A stretch of DNA of 26,495 nt from NCBI GenBank assembly GCA_002633005.1, contig NMRA01000711.1:58326-84820 (forward strand), written 5' to 3'. Shown piece after piece: positions 1 through 9,900 of this stretch. This DNA is from Phoronis australis. Taxonomy: Eukaryota; Phoronida; Phoronidae. The notes under the pieces are model-generated. The model worked only from the letters and a program-made list of their open reading frames with translations, was not told the DNA's origin and did no database searches. The position numbers and the translations under genes were made by a program. Position 1 is the first letter of the stretch. Every line of letters starts with the position of its first letter.

Positions 1-91
1 CCCCCCTACCCCACCCATCCGCCACAATTCACCCTTACCCCACCCATCCCCCTACAATATACTCCTACCCCATCCATCTCCCCACAATGCC
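1..91. repeat. C-rich minisatellite, about 30-bp unit, 3 copies
   Basis: Three diverged copies of CCTACCCCACCCATC with an ACAAT-containing spacer run from the window edge; the array may continue outside. Confidence 0.75.
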
Positions 92-1048
92 CCTAGAACT
101 CATATCACACAGAGCCATAGCTGAAAATGTACCTATGAAGCATGTTAGTATGGTTAAAACAGACTAAGCTAATCTTATATCACAAAATATTTACAAAACC
201 AATTGAAAAATATGTACACTGTCAGCTACCAACCTCGAGGTTAAGAGGTTTTGTCGCATTTTAAGTGGACAATTGTGGTGAAAAGACACTAGAAAATCCA
301 AGCTTAAGATAGTGAAGCCAGACTGAGTCCTTGAAACATGTAGTCTAACCAGCTTACAACAAATATCACATTAGCTCTATTACACAATAAACAGTAATAG
401 TTAAAACAAAATCATACAGATTGTCAATAATGCGTTATGCTAAAGATGCCAAATAAGAACCGTTCAATTTTCAAGGTTACGTACTAACATTCTAATCGTA
501 CAAACTGTTTCAACATGTACCAGGTGCACCCAAATGAAAGGATCAACACCTAAATGAACTGCATTAAATAGATATCACACTTCAACATACAGTGATGAAC
601 TAACACATACATCACATTCACTAATCTAATAGTAGCACTCTCGAAAAATTTTATTCGAAATCTCAATTTCTCCAGGCAAAAGAACAAGTAATCCACTTGC
701 TCTGAATTTAACAAGCTGTAACAAGAATTAACCGCACAAAAATAGTACTCTCTGTATTTACACAATTTTCAGGCAAACGATCGCCTTTCGTCGATTACAA
801 ATATGTCATGCAAACGAGAGAAAACCCCGCGCACATGGGGTTGTTGCTCAAAAAAATTACTACAATAACTCAAAATCCAATCACAGCACTCGTGGTTTAA
901 TTTGACAATAGCAGCACATTGAAGGAAGACAAGACACCAGAGGGCACCACTGGGTAGTAACAGTAACAATTTACAGAGCCATCGTGTGGTCACAGAGGGA
1001 AACCAAGTTCTGGAATAGTTTTTCATTCCAAGCACAATAAAATGGCAC

Positions 1049-1054
1049 TTTATT
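1049..1054 (-). promoter_or_regulatory. Poly(A) signal candidate (AATAAA)
   Basis: On the minus strand GTTCAATAAAGTGCC lies about 1.3 kb past the last recognised exon. It is the first clear AATAAA downstream of the stop candidates and would give a 3' UTR of about 1.3 kb. A second AATAAA lies at 650-655. Confidence 0.3.
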
Positions 1055-2338
1055 GAACATATTGTTTCAATGTGACTGAAAAATAATCAAACTGGCCTTG
1101 GAAATTCCCTTGGCATGCTAACTACACTAGAATTGAAACTAACCTAGAACAGGAAGAGGCCAAACTTGTAACAGATGGACAGACCTGTGCAATAGTTTGG
1201 ACTGCTTTATACTCAGTATTTCTCATCAAAGCAATGGAAATAAACCCTATCTGGATCAGAAAACTTCTTGAGGTAAATTTTATAAGCAAGAGGCCTCGTT
1301 TTGATTTAGGTTTTAAAAAGGTTGAAGATGTTCCAACCAGTACTAGACAAGCACTAACACAATTAAGTGTAGCAAATGTTGGTTTAACTATGGTGTCCTC
1401 ATAATAATGAAGACCAATGCTCACCGACAGCCAACTTGCATGATACTACTAACAAGTAAGGAGAGGAACAGTTAAAAATACCTTTAAGTTGGCTAAAAAT
1501 GATACCGTGTTTTCCAAGGACCCGTTTCCTCAAGGTGACCACACTACCCTCATTGTGTAAAAGGCAATGAAATAAAAATAAAAACAGTATCACTTGAATA
1601 CATAACAGTGTTGAAACCATCATCAACTACAGCATTTCTCGACTGAAATACAAAATACAACAATCAGTCGCTAAGCATTAACAACCAGTTGGAACTCCAC
1701 ACACCAAGTCACTCTACTCTGATTGGACAGCACAGAGGTCAAGGGTTAGTTGACTGTAATGCCATCAGTTAGAATGTGGGTGCAATCCTCAACAGCCTCG
1801 TGATGAAGGGGCTGACAAGTTTGAAGCAGTAGCAGCGCAGTAGCTAGTTGATTGGTTAGACATAGCCGTTGGGTAAGTGATCCTCTCTACAACAGGTCAA
1901 TGAAGGCTGTTAGTAAAGTGACATGTTACACGGACGTTCAACAGACAAGCACAGCCATGCAGAAACACTCAGCAGACATACGAAACCTTGGCTTGTTCTG
2001 GATGATAAAATGTCCCCTTTTCTCCAAGTCAACAATCCAGGATAGCCTTTAAAATTACTTTTTCTAGTGTAGACATGTAGGCGTGAGCTTGCATGCAAAA
2101 CAGCAGCAAGACGTTGCGTTACACAAAATAACGTAATGAAGACCTGGTCGTTACATAGTAAACCTTGGTTGTTTTTCATGCAAACCCTCCCTGGACTACA
2201 ATCCATGGTTATCTACACTCTGACTAAGCCCATCTAAATACAACAGTTCCCAGCAGTAAGCCATCACACACACACACACACAGATGTAAGACTGGATTGC
2301 TCACAAGTATTATTGACTAGTTTATCTTCCACGTGTTT

Positions 2339-2387
2339 TCAAGTGATAATGTGATGAAGTTGAACTGCGACGTCAAATGCTTCTAAA
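2339..2387 (-). CDS. Possible last coding exon (C-terminal 15 residues and stop)
   Basis: If the preceding exon is spliced at its GTGAGT donor, an acceptor ending in GACAG at 2388-2390 lies only 61 bp away and restores the frame: the junction codon gives Asn, followed by LEAFDVAVQLHHIIT and TGA at 2341-2339. The tail would be a short amphipathic or hydrophobic segment, unlike the basic Ser-rich exon before it. Doubts: the intron would be far shorter than all others in this gene, and the acceptor overlaps an AAAATGGCCGACAG string that looks more like a start-codon or YY1-type context. The alternative is that translation simply stops at the TGA inside the donor (2447-2445). Confidence 0.35.
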
Positions 2388-2448
2388 CTGTCGGCCATTT
2401 TGTTTCTTATCCGAGACAGCATCATGTAGCAGCAGAAGAGTGACTCAC

Positions 2449-2639
2449 TTTGGTGATTTACTGCTGCGTGACTGGCTGGATACAGAACTGCTGACCGCAC
2501 TCTTTTCTCTGGCTTCTTTCCTCTTGGCGTCACTGCCGAGGCCGTGCTTTGAGCGGAGAGGTCTTGCCGTACTGTCCGACTCGGACGATGACCGGTGAAC
2601 CAGGGTGGCAGCGGACGGCTTTGATTTTTTGCTAACATG
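2449..2639 (-). CDS. CAP-Gly protein, exon encoding the basic Ser-rich tail
   Basis: The exon starts after a CCCTTTTAG acceptor in phase 0 and encodes 63 codons rich in Ser, Lys and Arg, including HVSKKSKPSAATLVHRSSSE and a later stretch ending SSVSSQSRSSKSPK. Base composition is clearly richer in CpG than the surrounding introns. Such basic Ser-rich tails next to CAP-Gly domains often add electrostatic microtubule affinity and are phosphorylated; here that is inference. The exon ends AA|GTGAGT, and the same bases read in frame are AAG TGA, so the donor and a stop codon overlap. It either terminates here or splices to a further exon, which may lie at 2387-2339 or beyond the window's left edge. 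Confidence 0.75.
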
Positions 2640-3007
2640 CTAAAAGGGAATTTAGAAACAGTCGTGACATTCTTGAAGATGCATGTTGTTCTGTTCAGCC
2701 AAATGAAAACGGAAATCGAATTAGGCCTGTTACTCTCAAAATATTCCCGACAGATTTCTAATTTTGCAATAAGAACACCAAAACCGTTAGTGACTCAAGA
2801 AAACGTTTCAGTTTATGGGTTTGCCAAACCCAAAAACTGGGAATTCAAAATGACACATTGCCTGTGTTTTTGTTGTAATAGAAATACAAGACCTGGAAGT
2901 CGGAAAGTTCAATAAGAGGACAATGGAACAAATGTCACAAAGAATTTAAGGTAACTACTGGGGAACTGAAACTCAGCACCTTATGAGGAGATTCAGAAAC
3001 AAGCACA

Positions 3008-3156
3008 CTGGATCACTTAACAATGTGCATTACAAGGCACACAACTGGATCACTTGACAATGTGCATTACAAGGCACACAACTGGATCACTTGACAATGT
3101 GCATTACAAGGCACACAACTGGATCACTTGACAATCTGCATTACAATGCACACAAC
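3008..3156. repeat. 37-bp tandem repeat, 4 copies
   Basis: Four nearly identical units starting CTGGATCACTTGACAATG at 3008, 3045, 3082 and 3119, in the intron between the 3341 and 2639 exons. Very low divergence suggests recent expansion. Confidence 0.95.
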
Positions 3157-3340
3157 TGCACGATTACTTTAACAATACATCTCAAATTTATAAAAAAACA
3201 AGAAAATTCACAGCCGCTAACTTGATAAATTAAACTTTTAAGTTTGCAGGTTTGCCTACTTACAGATGCACGGCACTTCCATGAGATACAAATATGTCAA
3301 TATGTATAATGACAAAAGAGCATACAGAGTGATCAACTAC

Positions 3341-3447
3341 CTTTCTCTTGATTACACAGGTGACATCTTGTATGGCCACAAATACACCATAGTCCTTGCC
3401 ACAGCTGAAGTATTTTTTGCCGTTGAAGTTTCCGTCATGTCGACCAA
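3341..3447 (-). CDS. CAP-Gly domain, second half
   Basis: Encodes the C-terminal half of the CAP-Gly fold after a TTTCAG acceptor: VGRHDGNFNGKKYFSC, then GKDYGVFV and AIQDVTCVIKRK. These match the family pattern in order: the signature loop (usually GKNDG, here GRHDG), the G-K-x-YF-C strand, and the Y-G-hydrophobic-F-V strand. The Asn of GKNDG normally contacts the terminal carboxylate of the partner peptide; here it is His, so the binding preference could differ (inference). The exon is 107 nt, entering with two bases and leaving in phase 0, which joins to the next exon without adjustment. The donor is AAAG|GTAGTT, weaker than the other donors in this gene. Confidence 0.88.
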
Positions 3448-4562
3448 CTGAAACGAGTGGGTTACGGTTAAAAACAAAATGAAACTTGGAACACAACAAT
3501 CACTAGATGGGTGCAGGGTTAGTAAAATTCACAAGTGTGATGACACAGTTTAATTCCTACTACATTCAGGTGTAGAATGTTATTACAAGTTGGACATGAC
3601 GTGTGATTAGAAGGTAGACAAGCTGGTTGTGACTAGCATTCACAAAGTAATAAGGCAAACTGTCGTCTTGGGAGCAATTAGTGTATTAGTGTCGACAATG
3701 CTAATAATCTGGCCAATGGTATGCAGTCACTGCTAATAACCCGGCCAATCGTGTGCGATCACCATGGGTGAAGAGACCTTAGCCATAAGTTATGTCATTA
3801 CATTGTAAACTTCTGGTATTCTTAAAAAGAATATGGTGAATTTCACGGAGACCAACTTAGTGACAGGAACAACAAAATTATCAATAGGAGGAGCAGCTCT
3901 AGAATGAAGTCATCAGAAAAGTCTCAAGACAAAACCATCGACAAAACATAGGCTTTTCATAAGAATTTTTTACAAGACTTTGTGGACAGAGAAGCTGTCA
4001 CATAGACAAATTTGCTAAAATGCCATCATTGGCTAGATCCACTCCAAGCCGAGGCAGGTGTCGCCTCTCTATGATATGAAGATAGATACATGGCAAATGT
4101 AATCAGACAACATACTGTTTCTCGGTCATGACAACGAATTTGTTTAAGGCAAGAATGGCTGACAGTTACTCGTGAAAAATTCATGATTACAGAACAGAAT
4201 TTCTAGCCTGCTATTGTTGAGGTATACTTCCCATCATTCCCTGTCAAGATACATGACTATCACCATCATGACTATCACCACCATGAATTTCCCTTGCTCC
4301 AAGCTGTCGTCACAAGTAATTCCGGATCATTCTCAAATCACTCTTGGTGTGTACTCTATATGTCAGATTACTTTCACATCCATCTGGATACTGACACGCA
4401 GGCAAAAAAAACTAAAATTGACCCATACGTGGCACCGACACTATATCTGGTCGTGGTTACATCACTCTTACCCATGGTAACAGAGCTCACCGTCATGGTA
4501 ATACCACTCATATACATCGTGTCCATGCCAACATAACTCCCACTCAAGATAACACGACTCAC

Positions 4563-4699
4563 CAGGAGCATCCAATTCCAGTCCAACAAACACCATGCTG
4601 GGCGTGCCTATCTTGTCCAAGTGACCAATGTAACGGATGTGACCAGTACGGTCACCCTTGACAACCACATAATCGTCCAACTGGATCTGTAGTTTGCCA
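4563..4699 (-). CDS. CAP-Gly domain, first half
   Basis: After a strong TTTTTGCAG acceptor the exon encodes NGKLQIQLDDYVVVKG, then DRTGHIRYIGHLDKIG and MVFVGLELDAP. The order V-V-V-K-G..TG.IRYIG.......FVGLELD is the standard N-terminal half of CAP-Gly, with G-x-I/V-R-Y/F-x-G and the W/F-x-G-V/L-E-L-D strand. The usual Trp or Phe in (W/F)-x-G-x-E-L-D is retained as Phe. The domain carries a few extra residues between the two strands (DKIGTPS), more like the CYLD or other divergent CAP-Gly domains than the compact CLIP/dynactin type; this comparison is from memory, not an alignment. The exon ends CCTG|GTGAGT in phase 1 and joins 3447 to restore ELDAPVGRHDG. Confidence 0.88.
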
Positions 4700-4796
4700 C
4701 TGCAAAAACATTGTATTGTCCGTGATCAAGGCCCGATGTCTTCTAGACTATTCTATACTCTTTCCTCTGACAATGTAGTCAAACACAACTGAACAG

Positions 4797-4960
4797 CCCC
4801 AGTTAACTCTTAACCCACCATAAGTGGCCCCAGTTAACTCTTAACCCACCACCAGTGGCCCCCGTTAACTCTTAAGCCACCACCAGTGGCCCCAGTTAAC
4901 TCTTAACCCACCACAAGTGGCCCCAGTTAACTCTTAACCCACCACCAGTGGCCCCAGTTC
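4797..4960. repeat. 31-bp tandem repeat, 5.3 copies
   Basis: Units starting CCCCAGTTAACTCTTAACCC at 4797, 4828, 4859, 4890 and 4921, with a partial sixth. Intronic, just upstream (transcript sense) of the first CAP-Gly exon. Each unit contains GTTAAC. Confidence 0.95.
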
Positions 4961-5436
4961 TACAGAAGACAACACAATAAGTGCAGGAGCCAAAACTTTT
5001 AACTTAACCTGTCAGTACACATTCTCATAACTATATGTACGCATGTAAAATAAAACTGGCGCGAGTCAGACATGCACAAGCCAGATATCCACTTAATTCG
5101 GACATTATCAGCGGTACAGTAATAACAATTCATGTGCTCGGCCATTCAGACAAGTTGACTTACTCTAATAACACCTTGTGGTACGTTCGATCCAAGTTTT
5201 ACTGCATACACGTACATAATATCACAACTAAGCAAGTATTCATCTGTGCTGTCATTAGCACAGGATTGCCCATCAAGTTTATTTACAGCACAAATCAATC
5301 TGTCCTGCCTCATAACCACAGTTCAAATTACCAGGACATCTACACATTTAATCTGCAGGGGGCCATCCTAAACATGCGCTGCTTCCAATCATGACCAAAT
5401 GGCGGATTCAATAGCTGAAGAAAACACAAAACTTAC

Positions 5437-5583
5437 TTGACAGTGACCCTGGTGACCTCACGACCTGTCTTGGGTCGTGGACTCTCCGTCGACTCACACA
5501 GGGTACACTTACAGCCAGGCATAGCAGTTGGAAGGGCTATCTGACCACCGTGTGTACGGTGGATTGGCTTGGACTTGGCTGGA
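5437..5583 (-). CDS. CAP-Gly protein, exon with Cys cluster just before the CAP-Gly domain
   Basis: 147-nt exon between GTTTCAG and CAA|GTAAGT, entering with one base and leaving with two, in phase with both neighbours. It encodes SPAKSKPIHRTHGGQIALPT, AMPGCKCTLCESTESPRPK and TGREVTRVTV. The GCKCTLCE segment puts three Cys within five residues, which could be half of a metal site or a redox patch; no second Cys pair is visible close by (CAP-Gly adds single Cys residues about 80-90 residues on). The C-terminal end leads directly into the first beta strand of CAP-Gly. A TCGAC-rich, CpG-containing composition sets it apart from the AT-rich intron around it. Confidence 0.8.
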
Positions 5584-6128
5584 CTGAAACATGACACATA
5601 GAGCATTTGAACAGCTGCGAGAAATATATATGCAAAGTGCTATTGTCTCCAACACACTTGCAGGAGTTAATATTACTTTGTTTAACCTCCTTGGACTTGG
5701 AACAGATCAGTCCTAGTGTCAACAGACAATACTTCGAAGCCCCATTTCAGGAGCTGAAATCCACAGAAAACGTGAATAGAGAAAATCGGCATTAAATTGC
5801 AAGTGTGTAGGTCAAAGAATTCTGCTGCCAATAATGTGCCAAAAGCCAAATGTTGCCGTGTGAAAAACATCTCGACTTTCTTCTTCCAATGCACAATCAT
5901 CGTGAATTATTCTTTGTTTCAATTGACAGTGGGTACAACAAATTGCCTAGACTCCCTATTGCTCATTAACTGCCATGGCAACATAATGAGGCCCAATGTG
6001 GCAAGCTGCCCTACTCACAACCGGAGCTTACAGGGGATCCAGTAGTGTTAAGGTTAGTCTCAAGTGGCCCAAACTGTCTACTCGACGCAATCTTCACATG
6101 ACCACATTTACTTTCAAAGTAATAAACA

Positions 6129-6726
6129 ATGTCAACAACGCCTCTGTCAAAAAAAATATTTGATCTATATACAAGACAAGGCCATCGTAGTGATTTGAGA
6201 TCCTCCACCCCATATGCAATTCCTCCGTCGTTCAGTCAGGCATTCAGAAGGTCTACAGTCATGATGTGCATCAACAACTGGAATTCTCTTCCAGTCTCGG
6301 TTAAGGAAAGCAACTCCTTTACGAGTATAAAAACAGTTTTAGAACTGTTTTTCATAATTTTGATAACTCAACACCATTGATTCAATTCTCCCTTCCCCGT
6401 GATAACGAAATAGCATTATACAGATCAAGATGCTGTCTTTTGCTCAATTCTGACAAGTTTAGGCATAACTTTAGTAATGTATCTCCAAACTGTAAATGTG
6501 GTGACCATCAATGTTATCCTCATGTTTTCTTCAAATGTCCCCTCATCGAATACCTGAGAGACTCACTCTTTCGTGCAACCAATCAATTGTTGAAGCTCTC
6601 AATTCTTGTAATAATTTCCCTACTAAAATTACTTTATTATTAAATGGTAGTCCTAACTTTGACCTTGTTCTCAATGAATTCCTCCTAAGCAAGGTTACCA
6701 ACTTATATGTACCATTTATAAAGTAA
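6129..6726 (+). pseudogene. LINE reverse transcriptase C-terminal fragment (broken ORF)
   Basis: Three consecutive frame segments (6129-6345, about 6346-6570, about 6571-6726) together cover the last about 195 residues of an RT protein. At least two frameshifts separate them, so no functional product is expected. The part before 6129 (VINNVNNASVKKN) seems to continue the same protein in another frame. The catalytic palm motif is not present. Confidence 0.82.
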
Positions 6727-6878
6727 CATTATTGCTTCTGATTTCCATACATGAATCTGTACATGTTTTTGTCTTTACATATTCGTAATAGCATATCTAA
6801 ATATTGGAATACGTATATTAGATACTACTTAAGTGTATATACCTCTATGTATATTAGTTTCATTTATGAATCGTCTAC

Positions 6879-6911
6879 AACCCAGATATAATGCTTCGCG
6901 ATTTCTGGGTT
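6879..6911 (+). other. LINE 3'-UTR hairpin
   Basis: AACCCAGATAT and ATTTCTGGGTT can pair around an 11-nt loop. It is placed about 55 bp before the A-rich end of the LINE, as expected for the 3' stem-loop that some LINE reverse transcriptases recognise (L2-type knowledge; function here is inference). Confidence 0.6.
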
Positions 6912-7203
6912 TATCATTATTTTTTGTATATTCTGTGTATTCTTCAATAAATATCACTTTTAAAAAAATGTAACAAGCAGCTTAATGGCAGTGGTCTGTA
7001 GCATCTCATCATTTGATAACTCTTATCAAATCTACAAATCATCTCATCATCTCACAATTCTTCTTAAGTCTACTAATCATATATAACCTGAGCAAGAAAC
7101 ATGATGAAACCAATTTTATAACAGTAAGCCGCTTTGTTAAATACTTTAATAAACTTTTTCCACACTATTCCATGTCAGAGTTCAAAGAACGGAGAAAACT
7201 GAC

Positions 7204-7364
7204 CTATTTCCCGGGGAAGACGGTAAAGGCAGCGAGTGGCGATAACCTGGTTTCTCGCGTGACGTCGGTAGGCTGGATGTGCTGGTCTCAGAAACGTCCG
7301 AGTCAGTGCCAGCTGCATTGTTGGATAAACGAGATGTTGTCGGGGTTGTTGTTGAGCACTCGTT
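7204..7364 (-). CDS. CAP-Gly protein, Ser/Thr-rich linker exon
   Basis: Encodes NECSTTTPTTSRLSNNAAG, TDSDVSETSTSSLPTSREK and PGYRHSLPLPSSPG, a disordered, phospho-site-like linker between the second coiled coil and the Cys cluster. The donor AATAG|GTCAGT leaves two bases that pair exactly with the single base entering the 5583 exon. The acceptor is the weak point: a phase-0 start needs CACCTGGAG|AACGAG, with only a short pyrimidine stretch; a better-looking TATTCAG 17 bp upstream would shift the frame unless an unseen exon intervenes. Two other frames are also open, but only this one has phase-compatible borders and a plausible composition. A 68-bp duplication begins just upstream of the acceptor. 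Confidence 0.7.
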
Positions 7365-7375
7365 CTCCAGGTGAA

Positions 7376-7524
7376 AGCTATCTGAATACTGTCCGGTATA
7401 CTGTCGGGCAAGGTTTATCATCTACAAGACATGATAGACACAAAGCTATCTGAATACTGTCCGGAATATTGTTGGGCAAGGTTTATCATCTACGGAGAGA
7501 TGATAAGACATGACGGACACAAAA
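7376..7524. repeat. 68-bp tandem duplication next to a splice acceptor
   Basis: AGCTATCTGAATACTGTCCG recurs at 7376 and 7444, followed by matching GGGCAAGGTTTATCATCTAC. The right copy has small substitutions and an insertion. It begins 12 bp upstream (transcript sense) of the 7364 exon border. Confidence 0.9.
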
Positions 7525-7676
7525 CATTTTTTAACAGTTTAATTTAAAGTGAGATTGCATATGTTTAATGCAGGTACACAGCTAGTGTTACAGCAGTTCT
7601 GACAGGTAAATTTATGGGGATGTTTATATTGTGCAATGGGAGTCAAAGGTAGGAGATGAATTAAGCACAAGGTCGA

Positions 7677-7723
7677 GGGTCAATATGCACCGGGGTCAAT
7701 TTGCACCAGGGTCAATATGCACC
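7677..7723. repeat. 16-bp tandem repeat, 3 copies
   Basis: GGGTCAATATGCACC units at 7677, 7693 and 7709 with one base between. Intronic. Confidence 0.9.
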
Positions 7724-8106
7724 TTGTTTTAACAATTTTGCATGTGGACTTTCAAACGAGCATACTGATTTCAACTATTTCATTTAAACATGTTCTGACC
7801 ATCTTCATTTTGCTTTAACTTTCAAACCTTAGAAGTAAAATATGCTTGAAAAATCAACAACCAAGTTCTAACTGTGACAGGGACCACTTCAGCTCAACAA
7901 TTGAGCATTCTCTAATGTATAAAGCACCAAAAGCTCAATCCATGAGTTCAAATGTTTCACTATGTCACTCCCAGTCACATGAAAGGAGGGGATCATCTTG
8001 CATTATCATCTGGTGCTGACTAGAGTAATGATCAAATCACTCCAGTCCTCGCTACATGTAAGTGTACGACCTCTGACCCCAACATCCTATCATAGTGGTG
8101 TCATAC

Positions 8107-8195
8107 CTCAAGCTCTTTGAGACGGCCTTTGAGTATTTCGTTTTCTTTCCGCGCAGCGCCGAGATCTTCCGCCAGTCTAGAGTTCATTCGGACCG
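8107..8195 (-). CDS. CAP-Gly protein, second coiled-coil exon
   Basis: Bordered by TTACTTTCAG and GAG|GTATGA. It encodes VRMNSRLAEDLGAARKEN and EILKGRLKELE, an alpha-helical, charged sequence with hydrophobics spaced as heptads (V, M, L, L, A, I, L, L), typical of a parallel dimeric coiled coil. With the preceding 74-nt exon it forms about 45 helical residues. Dimerisation would give two CAP-Gly domains per particle, as in dynactin p150 or CLIP proteins (family knowledge; here inference). CpG and G+C content are much higher than in the flanking introns. Confidence 0.85.
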
Positions 8196-8672
8196 CTGAA
8201 AGTAATTACCCCAGACATTAACAAGACTCCTCTACACTATACACTATACACTGCCTAAAACCACAGCTCAAGTTGTTTGTGCACCGCACTACGGCATGAC
8301 TGTCTTATCTTCTGTAGAGTAAGAATTCATTACCATAGCGACAAAAACTCCTTCCCAAAATATAAAGGGCATAGCAGACCTATGAGCTAACAAAACTGCT
8401 TTTGAATATTTGCCGATTTTCACAAAACTTGCAGATTTAAGCAGAGAAATGAAACACTTAAAATGGCCCACTTAAAAGCAGGTGGTTAATATCCAACTGC
8501 ATTAACACTGTCCGTTATCTTTTAAACAATGAATTTCACAGAATAACGTGTTAAAAAAAGTTACAATCTACCTGTACAAGCAGTTTTCTTCAAAGAAATT
8601 CAATTATCACACTCGGTTATTTGAAAATAACACTATGATGTCAGCCAGAGACAGTTGAAGTTGAATGAAGTA

Positions 8673-8900
8673 TATAATCGACTAATCATAGAAGAGGTCT
8701 CCTGACACTTCAGTAATCGACCAATCATAGAAGAGGTCTCCTGATATTTCAGTAATCGACCAATCATAGAAGAGGTCTCCTGACACTTCAGTAATCGACC
8801 AATCATAGAAGAGGTCTCCTGACACTTCAGTAATTGACCAATCATAGAAGAGGTCTCCCGACACTTCTGTCCAATCATAGAAGAGGTCTCTTGACACTTC
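8673..8900. repeat. 39-bp tandem repeat, about 6 copies
   Basis: Units beginning AGTAATCGACCAATCATAGA at 8673, 8712, 8751, 8790 and 8829, and a shortened last copy from 8868. The period is a multiple of three, so two minus-strand frames stay open for about 70-93 codons (ETSSMIG or DLFYDW motifs). It lies in an intron between two phase-matched exons and is not needed for coding. Confidence 0.95.
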
Positions 8901-9357
8901 AGGTCAAATTGCAATGAGAATAGCTAAAGTATTTCATAATTCCATAATTTCACATAACTGTTACTTTGGATTCCAACTTATTACCCAATAATGCAGTCTC
9001 CTTCATCTATTTAAACAATACCTGCGTCAAAGTCTTACTTTATGCATGAGTTAGATAACGAACAAGTCTCTTAATTTGTTTAGAGTTGCAATGCAAACTA
9101 CAAGTCAACCTTTTATGTGAATGGTATAGATTTACTTTACATGGTCCAGTAAATCCAATCTTGAACATTAACAGAACGATAATGGTGTCCTACTACGTGG
9201 ACAATCCCTCAGAAGGAAAAACGCTCTTATATCAATTAAATCAAATCAAAAATTGTGAAATTTCACGAAAAGTTTTGCAGTGCCCCAAAAGGATAAAGAT
9301 TTGTCCCAATTCATGAATTCAAAACAAACTATGCGGAACTCGGGAAGCAACAACCTG

Positions 9358-9690
9358 ACAATCACGTGGGACCTACATTTCACTATCATCTCCTTGCTAG
9401 TGAAGCGATAGTCCCACTAGTGGTAATACAATCATGTGGGACCTACATCTCACTATCATCTCCATGCTAGTGAAGTGATAGTCCCACTAGTGGTAATACA
9501 ATCACGTGGGGCCTACATCTCACTATCATCTCCATGCTAGTGAAGCGATAGTCCCACTAGTGGTAATACAATCACGTGGGGCCTTCATCTCACTACCATC
9601 CGCATGCTAGTGAAGAGACAGCCCCACTTGAGGCAATACATTTATGTGGTACCTTCATCTCACTAGCACCTCCATGCTAATATGCTAAAC
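9358..9690. repeat. 70-bp tandem repeat with an internal hairpin, about 4.7 copies
   Basis: Units start at 9358, 9428, 9498, 9568 and 9638 (last partial and diverged). Each has GTGGGAC...CACTATCA on the left and TGATAGTCCCAC or CGATAGTCCCAC on the right, so every unit can fold as a stem of about 14 pairs. It resembles a small inverted-repeat element that became a tandem array. Confidence 0.93.
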
Positions 9691-9841
9691 TCACAAAATA
9701 AAGCCTCATTCGCCTTCAGCGCCACCTAGTGAATACCACGTCACTCATTATATGTACATCAATCAGTACGCTCCTTCCTCCCTAAAATATCCTGGATGCA
9801 GTCTAAGTTTTAGCCACGACAGCAAGTCAATAAATGTACAC

Positions 9842-9898
9842 GTTACTGACATTAAACTACACTGGTCCCAAGAGACTGTTACTGATATTAAACTACAT
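9842..9898. repeat. 36-bp duplication at a splice donor
   Basis: GTTACTGACATTAAACTACA at 9842 and GTTACTGATATTAAACTACA at 9878. On the minus strand the second copy contains the GTATGT donor of the 9901 exon. Confidence 0.8.
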
Positions 9899-9900
9899 AC

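Larger units (their letters stand above)
1..2338. other. 3' flank or 3' UTR of the CAP-Gly gene, no exon recognised
   Basis: Minus-strand open frames here (up to about 100 codons) have no plausible composition or splice borders. Visible items are a C-rich repeat at the edge, a CTCF-like site near 935-948, two AATAAA signals on the minus strand and a short (CA)n at 2268-2283. Part is probably 3' UTR. Confidence 0.4.
6056..6968 (+). mobile_element. 5'-truncated, frameshifted LINE (non-LTR retrotransposon) 3' end
   Basis: Plus-strand frames carry the typical C-terminus of a LINE reverse transcriptase: DLYTRQGHRSDLRSSTPYAI, then INNWNSLPVSV (6129-6345), then after a +1 frame change SRCCLLLNSDKFRHNF and CKCGDHQCYPHVFFKCP (6390-6560), then after another frame change LNEFLLSKVTNLYVPFIK and TAA at 6724-6726. 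WNSLP and the terminal C-x-C-x-H-x-C cluster are familiar marks of CR1/L2/Jockey-like ORFs. The 3' UTR has a hairpin (6879-6911) and AATAAA near 6946, ending in a short A run. It sits in an intron, antisense to the host gene. The upstream limit is uncertain because the 5' part is decayed. Confidence 0.85.

Noticed and set aside
769-1035. 88-codon minus-strand frame left of the last exon
   Set aside because: No phase-compatible acceptor or donor and hydrophobic, random-like composition; more likely 3' UTR.
2377-2598. 73-codon plus-strand frame
   Set aside because: Shadow of the minus-strand Ser-rich exon.
5035-5394. 119-codon plus-strand open frame
   Set aside because: Lies in an intron of the minus-strand gene, no motif or splice context.
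7175-7411. 78-codon minus-strand frame overlapping the Ser/Thr-rich exon
   Set aside because: Another frame of the true exon; its donor phase does not match the next exon.
8633-8914. 93-codon minus-strand open frame with a repeated ETSSMIG motif
   Set aside because: The frame is open only because the 39-bp minisatellite has a period divisible by three; two frames are open at once and the flanking exons already join in phase without it.
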